Shown piece by piece: positions 7,386 through 16,228 of a stretch of 34,271 nt of DNA. The stretch is from IMG/VR virus record IMGVR_UViG_3300050045_000012, positions 1-34,271 of that record; one strand, 5' to 3'. Source of the stretch: a virus. The notes under the pieces were generated by a model. It did not search any database and was not told the DNA's origin. It was given only the letters and a program-made list of their open reading frames with translations. Positions within the stretch are counted from its first letter, which is position 1. Every line of letters starts with the position of its first letter. The translations under genes and the position numbers were made by a program.

Positions 7386-10300
7386 TTAGAATACCCCGCG
7401 AACAGGGAATACCAAGTCTCGCCGTGCGGACACGATAAGATGCGTGAGCCAGAAACCTCCCGCACTCATGCTATATCCCAGAGACATGCGGTTGCCGGTG
7501 ACGTTCAGGCCCATCTCGATGTCGAACCCAATGTCGTTGACTCCCGTCGGCGGAATTGCGGGCAGCGGCAGCCAAGCGTTGTTCAGAGCGTCTACATAAG
7601 GTATGATCGTGAGGTCGCCGCCATCAGTCAACAAGTGTGTGCTCATGTAGCAGAAGAGTTTCCGGTAGAGCGCGAGCATCGCATTTTGCTCTACGTCATG
7701 AGCGAAGAAGAAATACGTGTCGTAGAAGCTGGCATAAGTTCCCAGATCTGCGTCCGTCGTGTTCCACGAAGTTGCTGCGGGGTTAGATGGGGGATAGTTC
7801 ACGAAGTCCTGTGTGTAGATCTGGCCAGTGCTGGTTGGCCCAAAGATTCCGCTATACGACAAGACGTTGCCCGCGCCGGATCCTATAGCATCCCCAACCG
7901 TTACATTCACTGTGGTACTGCCTCCTTTGCAGCCTAAGGCAAACGCCAGCATCACACAAGACCCCTCTCCCTTGGATTGATAGGCTTGGTATAACGTGTA
8001 CTTATTTCCCTGGGTGTCCGTTACCGAAAAGTTGGCTCCAGTAGTGTTGATTCCGCCAAAAGAAACAATAATAGCGTTCCCTGCCGTAACATCGAACGGC
8101 CCAAATGCGTACGTGATTGCTGAGATCCCTCCACTGATTCCACTTCCTCCTGTGCTTGGGGTGGGAGTACCGTTAGTCTGGAAAGAGGCTAATATACACC
8201 CCCATCCCTCTGCGGTAAAGACAGAGTTGGGGGAAGAAAAAGTCAGCAGCGCCGTACTTGCCGGGCTTATATAGAAGCTGATGCCACCCGGATTTGTCCA
8301 CCCCTCGTCGGGGCCGGTCGACGCCGGATTGCTGATGGCAGCGAACACAACATCAGTGAGGTTTGACGGCGTGATGGTTCCTAAGATTGTCTCAGTGGTG
8401 CCAGTAGTCGTCTCTATGGCATCCGGTCCTGTGGGTCCGAACTGACCGAGACCGAACGTCATCGCCTGAGACAGCTCTCCGTCGGCGTTCTCGATGTACG
8501 CCATGGCGAGACTATTGCACGCTACAGGCCACGGTGACCACTTACGCGCCAAGTCCGTAGCGATCATCTTACCAGTGTAGCTGGAAACGTGAATCGGGTC
8601 CATGATGTTGACGTTAGGGTCAACCATACGGTGGTTCATCGTGAAGATCATGTCACTGACACTAGAGAGCCCTGTCGGTGCCGTGAAGTAAATCACACGC
8701 TGGATCGGGTCCGCTGCCACGTCGATTACGCTTCTGTAGGTCCAGTTGATCGTGTCGAAGTCGGGCTGCATTTCTTGCGTGACTTTCTTAGGTTCGCTTC
8801 CTGCGAACATTTGCCCGCCAAACTGCCCGAGCCACCAGGCTACGTCACTCTGAGAATCTACGGCGTTGGGGCCGCTGCCGCCGCAGTTCTCAGCAAAGAT
8901 CTCGAAGCCCCATTCCGCTGGCACTTCGCCTGTGTCGAAAGTCTGGAGCAAGTCTTTGGTCGTGAGTCCGTAGAGATATTTTCGTTGCTTGAACAGAGAG
9001 ACAATTGGGTCAGCCGCTGTTGAGATAGCTGTGTAACCATTCTCGTTGTCGTACCCGAACGGATCGTCGGGATATGAGAATCTGATCTGGTTAGTCAGCA
9101 CCGGGCTGTTGGCATTCACAATGAAAGCATCCGCGATGCTGATCGTGTTTGCATCTGATCCGCTCCTGTATATAACGATTCGCGTATCCGGGGGGATATT
9201 CTGCGGCATCGTGGCAAGGGTCGTGGTGCTGGGAACAAAGAAGGGAGCGCTTATCCAGCCCAGAGTAGTTCCGTTCATACTCCCCTCTAGGATAGTCGCC
9301 TCGCCGTATATGGTGTCCGTCACGTCCGACTGGATCAAAATGTTGAGTTGTCCTCCAGCATCGCCGGTGGCCGTAGCCCGCAGGACGAGGGTGTAAGACT
9401 GGTTCGGCAGCAAGATAGGAGCGCCCCACACGTCCTGATAGGCGCTCTGGGAGATCAGACCGTTATTGCTGCCGCTGTTCGGAAAGTTCACTTGCCAGCC
9501 CGAGTTATCGCTGGCGGCGGCTAAGACAGCCGTTTGGTCAGGGACAATCCCATTGCGCTCTGTGGTGTTGTCCCACCCGGGCGGGGCGCTGGTTGGGGCG
9601 GAGTCGGTGCCAGATGTAGCTCCACCTTGGAAGGACATGTTCAGCAGGTTCTTGATGTTGTTGTACTCTCCAAACCACACCAGCGCCTCTTGGTAAGAAG
9701 TCACCCCGAAGCAGGGTGGTAGGTTGATGGTCGAAGTCAGATCTCCGAAATCAGAACCGGCCCCGGCGGGACCCGATGTCGGGATCGCCGCAACTAGGGC
9801 CGCGTCGGACCAGTCGATGTATTCGTTAACCGTCGTGTCGTCGTAGATTATCGTGCCCTGAGTGATCAGGGGCGCAATCGCCGGACCAGACGCCGAAACG
9901 TTAGCCGGTGGTATGCAAAAGAAGTCAGAACCGTTAGCGGGAGTTACCGACAGGGCTCTAGCTACAGTAGGCGTAGGACCAATAGGGAATGTGACGCGCG
10001 TGAAGTTTGGGCCTCCGAGAGTCGTGAAGTTGATCGGAGGAGAGCCAGGCGAATCCGCTGAATCTTCGCTTATGAAATGGCAGAATGCTTGCCGGTTCCC
10101 CGGCGATTGGGCAGACTGAAGCACTAGCGCCATGCGCCCGGAGTCCGCCGCGTTGGTGCTGTCCGGCCCTAGCTGATACCACTGGATTTCGACTTTTCCG
10201 CTGCCGAGGTCCGTGACGCTGGTAATCTGGAAGCCCTGAGCCCCGGTCTGAGCGTAGGACGTTCCAACCGGGTTGCCGGGTACCGGCTGAACTAGACTAG

Positions 10301-11747
10301 CTGATGTATTCAGCGAGCCCCAGTACTCGAACAGAGTAACACCAGTGATGTTAAAAAGTTGCGCCCCGGGCGTAGAAATCGAGAACGTGTAACTGTCTAC
10401 GAGAGCGGCCACCTGTACCCAGCCAGTCGTGAACGGAAGATCGTCGCTAGAGTTGACCACTACATAGACCCATCCACCAATTGGGAGATTGGTAATTGCT
10501 TCGGAGCAGCTTACTTTCGTGACGCCACTGGCATCGCTGGACAGAGATGCCGCGCCGCCGATCTGCTGGTACAGCTCGTTGTTCGTGAACATCCCGTTGG
10601 CGTTTATGTTTGTTTGGTCGGGAGTCAAAGAGATCGTAGAAATCGAGTATGTTGCTGTCGTGCTGGGCGCGATGTCTCCCACCCCGATGAATGAAGCCGG
10701 ACCCGGCACCTGATAAGAGAAGTAGTAGTAAGACTCTTCTGGGTTGCTGATACCGCCACTACCGTTAGGAATGAGCGGTGTTACTCCCTGCCCAGTCAAT
10801 GCTACCTGGGTGACCGGGAAGATCCCTGCGGGTCCGAGTGCGGGGTTGGTTATCAGGACATAGAGAGTATATCCCCCTGCTTGCGCAGCCTGGAATGCGG
10901 CCACCAGAAATGGGTCGGGCTGTGAACCCCCGCTGTCCGCGCGGTAATAGACAGTCAGGATGTTTCCTGCCGTGGTAGATCCCGGTCCCGTAGCCTGAAC
11001 AGCGCAAGCGTTCAGAGGTGTAGTTGTGTTCCACAAATTGCTATAGTTCCAAGTCGGCGTTATCGCGTTCTTGTCATACATCTGTATGAACCACCCAGGC
11101 ACCGGCAGCAGCTTGTTCCCGAATGGGTCAAGGGGATAATTTCCCTCGTAGGAGTTGAGCGTAACAGTGACTAAGTTACCTGAGCGCACAAATCCTGTGG
11201 CCACAGCATGATTCTGGAATAGACCTTCCAGGTTGACATTCTCAATGCTGAGGCCGCCCCCGGGTCCGTCAATAGTAACGCGGTTGCAGTGCCCGAGAGT
11301 GTTGATGTAGCGGGGCACGTCTGCCGCGTTAGAGAACTGGTTGAGGCCATTCAGCGGGTCAAAGAAGGCCATGAAGAACTTGTCGAAGAGCTGCACTCCA
11401 CTGAAATACTTCTGATCGTTGCCCCACGGCGATAGCGTGAACAGCTCCGTCGGCGTTCCATCTTCGACATCATACTGCCAAAGATTGAGAGCTGAATCTA
11501 GACCGACCATGCTGTAGATCCCGCCCGGTGGAGTATAACGCGAGTGCGACATGACGGACACTTCCCCAAACCCCGAGGCCAGAGCGTGGATGTACGCAGG
11601 CCGGGAAGAGACACCCTGCGGGAAGAAGAAGCAGTTCGAGTTGTCGGGAGACACGCCAGCGGGAAGATTGCCCGGGCTAAGGTCACTGACCTTTGACCCG
11701 AACAGCGACAGGTCTAGACTGAAGGTCTGTTCTGCATTGATCGCCAA
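7386..11747 (-). CDS. Tail nozzle / tail tubular protein B-like
   Basis: This is a 1453-residue virion protein. The N-terminus has the pattern of podoviral nozzle proteins (GVSPDNSNCFFFPQGVSSRP, about 31-50). Around residue 970 a block AWWLGQFGGQMFAGSEPKKV followed by INWTYRSV resembles the beta-propeller core of T7 gp12-like proteins. T7 gp12 is about 800 residues, so this one is much larger. Extra beta-rich domains fill the middle, and a separate domain (about 1125-1300) contains VTDTQGNKYTLYQA. The start is TTG at 11747, with GGGG about nine bases upstream, three bases after the adaptor stop. The protein would close the DNA channel and carry the fibres. The role is inferred from motifs and from position beside the adaptor. 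Confidence 0.7.
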   Translation of the reverse strand: MAINAEQTFSLDLSLFGSKVSDLSPGNLPAGVSPDNSNCFFFPQGVSSRPAYIHALASGFGEVSVMSHSRYTPPGGIYSMVGLDSALNLWQYDVEDGTPTELFTLSPWGNDQKYFSGVQLFDKFFMAFFDPLNGLNQFSNAADVPRYINTLGHCNRVTIDGPGGGLSIENVNLEGLFQNHAVATGFVRSGNLVTVTLNSYEGNYPLDPFGNKLLPVPGWFIQMYDKNAITPTWNYSNLWNTTTPLNACAVQATGPGSTTAGNILTVYYRADSGGSQPDPFLVAAFQAAQAGGYTLYVLITNPALGPAGIFPVTQVALTGQGVTPLIPNGSGGISNPEESYYYFSYQVPGPASFIGVGDIAPSTTATYSISTISLTPDQTNINANGMFTNNELYQQIGGAASLSSDASGVTKVSCSEAITNLPIGGWVYVVVNSSDDLPFTTGWVQVAALVDSYTFSISTPGAQLFNITGVTLFEYWGSLNTSASLVQPVPGNPVGTSYAQTGAQGFQITSVTDLGSGKVEIQWYQLGPDSTNAADSGRMALVLQSAQSPGNRQAFCHFISEDSADSPGSPPINFTTLGGPNFTRVTFPIGPTPTVARALSVTPANGSDFFCIPPANVSASGPAIAPLITQGTIIYDDTTVNEYIDWSDAALVAAIPTSGPAGAGSDFGDLTSTINLPPCFGVTSYQEALVWFGEYNNIKNLLNMSFQGGATSGTDSAPTSAPPGWDNTTERNGIVPDQTAVLAAASDNSGWQVNFPNSGSNNGLISQSAYQDVWGAPILLPNQSYTLVLRATATGDAGGQLNILIQSDVTDTIYGEATILEGSMNGTTLGWISAPFFVPSTTTLATMPQNIPPDTRIVIYRSGSDANTISIADAFIVNANSPVLTNQIRFSYPDDPFGYDNENGYTAISTAADPIVSLFKQRKYLYGLTTKDLLQTFDTGEVPAEWGFEIFAENCGGSGPNAVDSQSDVAWWLGQFGGQMFAGSEPKKVTQEMQPDFDTINWTYRSVIDVAADPIQRVIYFTAPTGLSSVSDMIFTMNHRMVDPNVNIMDPIHVSSYTGKMIATDLARKWSPWPVACNSLAMAYIENADGELSQAMTFGLGQFGPTGPDAIETTTGTTETILGTITPSNLTDVVFAAISNPASTGPDEGWTNPGGISFYISPASTALLTFSSPNSVFTAEGWGCILASFQTNGTPTPSTGGSGISGGISAITYAFGPFDVTAGNAIIVSFGGINTTGANFSVTDTQGNKYTLYQAYQSKGEGSCVMLAFALGCKGGSTTVNVTVGDAIGSGAGNVLSYSGIFGPTSTGQIYTQDFVNYPPSNPAATSWNTTDADLGTYASFYDTYFFFAHDVEQNAMLALYRKLFCYMSTHLLTDGGDLTIIPYVDALNNAWLPLPAIPPTGVNDIGFDIEMGLNVTGNRMSLGYSMSAGGFWLTHLIVSARRDLVFPVRGVF

Positions 11748-11750
11748 GGG

Positions 11751-12845
11751 TTATTGCCCCGATCTTCGGCCACGCCCAGCAGCTCGAAATGGCTTACGAA
11801 CAAAAGTTGAATATGCCTGCTTACGGCTAGTCTGGTTTATGATTTGCGAGATGGCTTCCTCTGCTCGCTCTTTGAATATCTGAGCCATAGGGCCGCCTCT
11901 AGCGCCAGACAACTGATCCAAAAGGAGCAGAGCAAGGGCTGTAGATATGCCCCGAGGATAGATATAAGTATTAAGCGTAGTGATATCCGGAGCTGCGGCA
12001 ATGTATTTCATCCTCAGATTGTTCGTGAAGCTGGCCCCCGGAAGCACTAGCTTGTCGTTAGCAAACGACCATGCACCAAAACGCGGCTGTATGGTGCCCG
12101 GATTGAGAGAGTCGGGTACTTGGGTCATTAGCCGCCATGGTCCACCCGCTGCCCCCGTCTGAACTTCCCACAACTCCAGCGGCTTGATCATATCTGACGG
12201 AAGTGCCGGGCCGGGTACTGCGAAGGATTGCCAGAACAGCGGGGACTGATCGGGAACCATCGCCAGGTTGGCCGTAGCGTTCGGCTGGGCGGTGTAGTAC
12301 GTGCCTCCGTAAGCAACCTGCTGTCCTTGGGTGTAGGTAGTCCCCACGGCCCATGCTCCAACCGATATGGCTCCCGGCGTGAATATGTTCCATATGCCGA
12401 TGTTTAGATCAGGCTCTTGGTCTAAGCTCGATGCTGCCCCGTTCATGATGTAATAGACCGAGCTATAGACCACCGTCTGCCCGAACGTGTAGGTCACAAT
12501 AGATGACCATGTGGGTGCGGAGACATACGGCCCGACCCACACTAGGCCATTCCAGTAGCCGTTGTAGGTCAATAGCATCTTGATCTGGGGGTTCGACGTG
12601 GCGGTGGGACCGAGACCGTAGATCACGGCATCTTTCGAGAAGGTGTCAACTCCGCTGGAGATCAGGCGCTGTTGGAGGTAGCGATACCGCTCCATCAGGG
12701 CCGGTAAGATGGCCGGATTGGTAGTAGCGTTGAGAAGATTACCGCTCAGACCGTTAGGCGAGCCCGCGTCGTTAGCGAAGATTATCGCGTCCGTCAGGGC
12801 GGTCTGAGCGGTGTCGTAAGGATAGACTAAAGGGACAGAGGCCAT
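11751..12845 (-). CDS. Head-tail adaptor (T7 gp11-like) with two carbohydrate-binding-like modules
   Basis: This protein has 364 residues. The N-terminal part (1-95) and C-terminal part (about 215-364) resemble tail tubular protein A: a helical start, a strand-rich WRLMTQVPDSLNPG region, then a helical end (STALALLLLDQLSGARGG and an AEEAISQIINQ helix). Between them lie two consecutive modules, about 110-155 and 163-207. Each has the spacing W...Y..G..V.Y...YY......P......W of the CBM5/12 (ChtBD3) fold. The ATG follows TACTTT by exactly six bases and has no Shine-Dalgarno. The gene lies directly before the nozzle gene, as gp11 does before gp12 in T7-like phages. Confidence 0.7.
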   Translation of the reverse strand: MASVPLVYPYDTAQTALTDAIIFANDAGSPNGLSGNLLNATTNPAILPALMERYRYLQQRLISSGVDTFSKDAVIYGLGPTATSNPQIKMLLTYNGYWNGLVWVGPYVSAPTWSSIVTYTFGQTVVYSSVYYIMNGAASSLDQEPDLNIGIWNIFTPGAISVGAWAVGTTYTQGQQVAYGGTYYTAQPNATANLAMVPDQSPLFWQSFAVPGPALPSDMIKPLELWEVQTGAAGGPWRLMTQVPDSLNPGTIQPRFGAWSFANDKLVLPGASFTNNLRMKYIAAAPDITTLNTYIYPRGISTALALLLLDQLSGARGGPMAQIFKERAEEAISQIINQTSRKQAYSTFVRKPFRAAGRGRRSGQ

Positions 12846-12859
12846 ACAACTAAAGTATC
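12846..12859 (-). promoter_or_regulatory. Extended -10 promoter giving a leaderless start (adaptor gene)
   Basis: On the minus strand TGATACTTT is followed by six bases and the ATG of the adaptor gene. TACTTT fits the TANNNT -10 pattern and the upstream TG makes it an extended -10. No good -35 is present at 16-18 bases. The TAG inside the motif is the stop codon of the upstream zinc-ribbon gene. No Shine-Dalgarno lies before the ATG. Confidence 0.5.
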
Positions 12860-13734
12860 ATTTTGGCCTTCATCTTCTCGTATCGCTCTACGTCCACGAT
12901 CTCCTGACAGTTCGGGCACTTAACTACAGAACTTTTCACATCTGAGCCACAGAACGGGCACTCGATCATGTTCGAGCTGCGCTTGCCTCGGCTCGTAAGC
13001 CAAGGTCGATCCTCTCCCACGAACAGGGCGCACTGCCGGTGCAGTTCGAGGACCGCATCCGGAAACCTGGTGATGAGCTGATCGGCCTTCTGTACTTTCT
13101 CCCGGCAGCGTTTCTCGTGAACCGTCATGGCCGTCAGGTAAAGATCGTCCTGCTCGCCGCGCGGAAGTTCGTGAAATTTTTTCCCCACTGTCATGAACAC
13201 ACCCCATTGTTCTAGGTTATTTGTGGGGTACGTAAGATCGGTGGGGTAAAGCTTGGAATTTCCCACGAGCGATTCCGCAATTTCCTGGCCGAATTCCACG
13301 TAGGGTATGCGCCGGTTGTCCCCCTTGTCATAGCTCATTCGGTAGCTGTGACTGATAATGACGGGCCTGGACACCCGATATTTTTCCCGCACATCTTCTT
13401 CGGTTACCGTTCGCACGATTTCTTTTCCAGCAACGATTTCTTTGATGACATCTCCTACGCTTGGCCGCTTGGGGATGACGAACGTCCCGAGGCCCTTATA
13501 CATGCGCTTCCACTCGAAGATTGGGCTTACATTGTAAATAAAACAAGGCTCCCCTGCCTCTAGAGCGATGAGCTGCGAGCGGATCATCGGTTGTACGCGC
13601 TGCTGGTTGCGGCTGTCTACATACCGCCTTACCCGCTGCCCTCGCTCTGATGTGTCGGTGGTGGCTGAAATGCCGGAACCGGTAGCGGATTTGAATCCCC
13701 CGCCTTTGCCGGACTCGGGTACTTGTTGTGACAT
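12850..13734 (-). CDS. Unknown phage protein with C-terminal zinc ribbon
   Basis: This is a 294-residue protein. The first 50 residues are Gly/Ser/Arg-rich and probably flexible. The middle is mixed alpha/beta with no recognised family. Near the C-terminus, C259, C262, C273 and C276 form a CxxC...CxxC zinc ribbon (CPFCGSDVKSSVVKCPNCQ). The start overlaps the upstream stop as TAATG, and GGAG lies seven bases before it. The last two codons and the stop (ATA CTT TAG) double as the promoter-like motif of the adaptor gene. Placed between unknown and tail genes, it may be a minor virion or assembly protein. Confidence 0.7.
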   Translation of the reverse strand: MSQQVPESGKGGGFKSATGSGISATTDTSERGQRVRRYVDSRNQQRVQPMIRSQLIALEAGEPCFIYNVSPIFEWKRMYKGLGTFVIPKRPSVGDVIKEIVAGKEIVRTVTEEDVREKYRVSRPVIISHSYRMSYDKGDNRRIPYVEFGQEIAESLVGNSKLYPTDLTYPTNNLEQWGVFMTVGKKFHELPRGEQDDLYLTAMTVHEKRCREKVQKADQLITRFPDAVLELHRQCALFVGEDRPWLTSRGKRSSNMIECPFCGSDVKSSVVKCPNCQEIVDVERYEKMKAKMIL

Positions 13735-14474
13735 TACATATCTCCTTGCCGGAATCCCGGCTTGAACTCATCTCGTCGGATCTTGACACTCGCTGCAGCT
13801 AGTCTAGTCTTGTACTCTTCGATCTCTTGGCTCTGGTTCTGAAGGACTCCGGCCTGGTTGAAGGACAGACCTCTACGCACTCCGTGACTGGCGTCCCATT
13901 GTTCCTCGAACTCCCTGTCGAGCGCGCGCTCTTCTTCTTGTGCCAGATCTTCGTGAAACCTACGAATATCACCCACAGACCTAACGCGAGAAGCGTAAAT
14001 TCCCCGTAGGATTTGCGTAAGAGTGTCGGGTCGAAGAGGAGTGTTGTCAAAAAGACACACACACTCATAGACACCGTTAGCTGGATAAGGCCCACAGGCG
14101 AGGTATCCGTCTGGGGTGATAGTGGCTTCGCCCCAGGTTTTGGGGCTTCCGTAGTGCCGCGCGGACATCCATTTTTCGAGCACATAGCCTTGTTTCCCCG
14201 GATACCGAGCCTTTCGGCGGTAGGAAAAGCTGCCATCCGCCTCCCAGTACCCCCCGATGACCACGGTCCTCAGTTTTGCGTCACAGATGCGATATACGGG
14301 CTCGCCCAGCGGGTTTGACCCGTAGGGCCTACAGACCGCTAAAGTCCACGCTGGGACGATGCCTGTGGCCGCATGCACACTTGTAAAGGATGAGGGCTTT
14401 GGGAAAACTACTTCTACTTTTCCCAATAAAGGCGGCGAACTTCGTCCCAATAACGGTTGATGTATAAGTGCCAT
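13734..14474 (-). CDS. Hypothetical protein
   Basis: Up to 246 residues long, with no recognised family. The first half is strand-rich (LRTVVIGGYWEADGSFSYRR, then DGYLACGPYPANGVYECVCLF). The second half is helical and charged (DIRRFHEDLAQEEERALDREFEEQW). The start is uncertain. The ATG at 14474 overlaps the upstream gene by 61 bases and has no Shine-Dalgarno. Later TTG or GTG codons, for example TTG near 14420 or GTG near 14370, would shorten the overlap. The stop is coupled to the next gene as TAATG. The upstream neighbours are glycosyltransferase-like, but nothing in this protein ties it to sugar chemistry. Confidence 0.6.
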   Translation of the reverse strand: MALIHQPLLGRSSPPLLGKVEVVFPKPSSFTSVHAATGIVPAWTLAVCRPYGSNPLGEPVYRICDAKLRTVVIGGYWEADGSFSYRRKARYPGKQGYVLEKWMSARHYGSPKTWGEATITPDGYLACGPYPANGVYECVCLFDNTPLRPDTLTQILRGIYASRVRSVGDIRRFHEDLAQEEERALDREFEEQWDASHGVRRGLSFNQAGVLQNQSQEIEEYKTRLAAASVKIRRDEFKPGFRQGDM

Positions 14475-15217
14475 ATTTTGAAGGGGTTATGGCTCCCGCG
14501 AGGATAGGCTATGGAATTACGGATTTCAGGCTGCGGGTCGAGGATGTTCGGCTCCCAGCACCATGCGCCCGAGAGGATGAATCCCTCGTTCAGTCTTGGG
14601 ATATGCGGCCTGAGCACTGCATGGGCCAAGTGGTTGAGAATAGCTTGGTCTATGATCCCCGGGCGCGCGCAGCTGTAGAGCTGGCGCAATAGTTCCAATA
14701 TGGAACTATATTGCCCGGCGATTGTGCCCCCGCAGACCGTCTCCCGGTTCTTTATCAATTCGGCCTGTAGCCCCAGATACTGCTTCAGCCACAGGTAGTT
14801 GTCCCCGCACCGGTGCAGGGGCATAGACTCGGTGGCAAGAACAATTCCGCCCTTAGAGCGGAGATATGGGAATGGATCTGCCTGGAAGACGACATCCCGG
14901 ATGTCGGTGGCTATGACGTAATCGTAGCAGTTCTGCTCTAGATGCGCGATAATCGGCTCCCAGCGGACGGCGCTTGGGTGTAACTGGGTGGGCTTAGGTG
15001 TCCAGTCGATGACTTCTACACCGGACTGTCGTAAGGAAACGTGCAACTCTGGGCTTATTGCATGGGCGAATACAACCACCCGAGTATTCGCTATTCTCGA
15101 ACGAAGAATGCTATGCACCCACGCTCGGCAGTCGTCCCATCCACTGAGGAGATGCCCCACGGGGCTACTGGATTTACCAGTTTGCCATATAGAGGCGCAG
15201 ATTAAGTTTTGACCCAT
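14414..15217 (-). CDS. Glycosyltransferase-like protein with DxD region (GT-A fold)
   Basis: This 267-residue protein has the layout of GT8-like or related GT-A enzymes. An N-terminal nucleotide-binding region includes NTRVVVFAHAIS (44-55). An acidic cluster TDIRDVVFQADPF (104-116) supplies DxD-type metal-binding residues. A late NPFKIWHLYINRY segment (244-256) supplies a histidine where these families often have one. Such enzymes transfer a sugar from a nucleotide donor; donor and acceptor are unknown. I chose the ATG at 15217, ten bases after the upstream stop, although the frame extends further. No strong Shine-Dalgarno is present. It is paired with a second glycosyltransferase-like gene immediately upstream. 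Confidence 0.7.
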   Translation of the reverse strand: MGQNLICASIWQTGKSSSPVGHLLSGWDDCRAWVHSILRSRIANTRVVVFAHAISPELHVSLRQSGVEVIDWTPKPTQLHPSAVRWEPIIAHLEQNCYDYVIATDIRDVVFQADPFPYLRSKGGIVLATESMPLHRCGDNYLWLKQYLGLQAELIKNRETVCGGTIAGQYSSILELLRQLYSCARPGIIDQAILNHLAHAVLRPHIPRLNEGFILSGAWCWEPNILDPQPEIRNSIAYPRGSHNPFKIWHLYINRYWDEVRRLYWEK

Positions 15218-15227
15218 ATGAGCGTTC

Positions 15228-16073
15228 TCATCGGTATCTCCATCCGCAGGAAAAACACTGAGGCCCGTACAGCCCCATCTTGAATTTAACCCCCTGGCAG
15301 TTCTTACAAACACCCTCGAAATCCGGGTAGCGCTTGATGGGGGTCTTGCCTCGGTCCCACGCGTCTTTGATGTCCTGAGGCTCGAATTTTCCAGCCTTGG
15401 TGGATATGTGTTGGCTCACCGTAGCTGAGCACAGTAGTCCTCCCAGCAGACGATTCCCGACAAACGAGGCACTATGCGTGACTTTGATTCCCTGGTGGTG
15501 CAGCGCCTGAGCCGTGCTTTGATCTTCGGAGTAGTGCCGCACCGGCTCGTTGTATATAGCGCGTAGAGTCTTTTGCGAGAGGTAGTACCCGAATCCTCCG
15601 TGGAGGCAAGGCACCCGGTGAGGGTAAAGCGCAGTGGCCGAACCAGTGAAGGTCTGACCCACACAATTGTGTCCCTGGCAAGCACGCTCTAACCGAGCGG
15701 GAAATACTACCGTATCGCTGCAACACAGGAACAAGCCAGCATATTCGTGATCGATAGCCCAGCGTTGTATCGCTCGTCCCTTCCATGCGGTGCCTAGGTA
15801 ACAGTCGGGGCAGTCTAGGCCGACTTCATCGAGCAGAAGCGACTCCGATAGTGCGGGTCTATGGCGCTTCGTGGGGTGCATGTCGCCCAGGGTTCCGGCT
15901 GGACCGATTGTTGCGAGAACTTCAGGGTCTTCTTCGGGAACCCACGAAGACATACCAAGGAAGAATTTGAGATCCCAGCTCACGGGAACTTGCGCGCCCC
16001 ACGTCTTCCGGATCATCTGGCGGTGGGCTGTCTCTTTGTGGCAGCTCATTACTCCAATGAGTTTTTGGGGCAT
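15228..16073 (-). CDS. GT31-like glycosyltransferase with C-terminal zinc ribbon
   Basis: This is a 281-residue protein whose ordered motifs match the beta-1,3-galactosyl/GlcNAc transferase (GT31) family. RQMIRKTWG (18-26) corresponds to the family's RxxIRxTW. LFLCCSDTVVF (114-124) stands where the DxD motif is expected but is degenerate. HGGFGYYLS (158-166) and SEDQ (182-185) match the later GGxGYxxS and ED blocks. An unusual C-terminal ribbon (C256, C259, C273, C276) follows. I start at the ATG at 16073; the preceding codons overlap a small membrane-protein gene. The weakened DxD makes activity uncertain. It may act with the neighbouring GT-A protein on fibres or host glycans. Confidence 0.7.
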   Translation of the reverse strand: MPQKLIGVMSCHKETAHRQMIRKTWGAQVPVSWDLKFFLGMSSWVPEEDPEVLATIGPAGTLGDMHPTKRHRPALSESLLLDEVGLDCPDCYLGTAWKGRAIQRWAIDHEYAGLFLCCSDTVVFPARLERACQGHNCVGQTFTGSATALYPHRVPCLHGGFGYYLSQKTLRAIYNEPVRHYSEDQSTAQALHHQGIKVTHSASFVGNRLLGGLLCSATVSQHISTKAGKFEPQDIKDAWDRGKTPIKRYPDFEGVCKNCQGVKFKMGLYGPQCFSCGWRYR

Positions 16074-16228
16074 ACACCGTATCTCTGCTTCAGGATCTGG
16101 GGCCACCAGTCGGGGTGGTATAGTTTGAGGATGTCAATAAGGCCACGTTCCGCCGAGTATCGGCCAAAGGCTGCCCCAGCCACGAAAGAGCCGATAATCA
16201 TAAACCAGACTAGGAGGAGCGTGAGCAT
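16049..16228 (-). CDS. Small single-span membrane protein
   Basis: The product is 59 residues. An N-terminal hydrophobic helix (about residues 2-21, TLLLVWFMIIGSFVAGAAFG) is followed by a charged tail (RYSAERGLIDILKLYHPDWW...). The start ATG at 16228 lies inside the end of the upstream membrane-protein gene (19-base overlap) with no clear Shine-Dalgarno, so translational coupling is likely. The end overlaps the GT31-like gene by 25 bases. Small membrane proteins in phages may be holins, spanins or membrane anchors, and nothing here decides between them. Confidence 0.55.
   Translation of the reverse strand: MLTLLLVWFMIIGSFVAGAAFGRYSAERGLIDILKLYHPDWWPQILKQRYGVCPKNSLE

Noticed and set aside
7367-7465. 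N-terminal extension of the fibre-associated protein to 7465
   Set aside because: It would overlap the nozzle gene by 80 bases. The ATG at 7366 has a proper ribosome site in the intergenic gap.
7386-11747. Tape-measure protein (long-tailed phage)
   Set aside because: The 1453-residue protein is beta-rich with a nozzle-like N-terminus and propeller motifs and lacks the long helical, membrane-segment pattern of tape measures.
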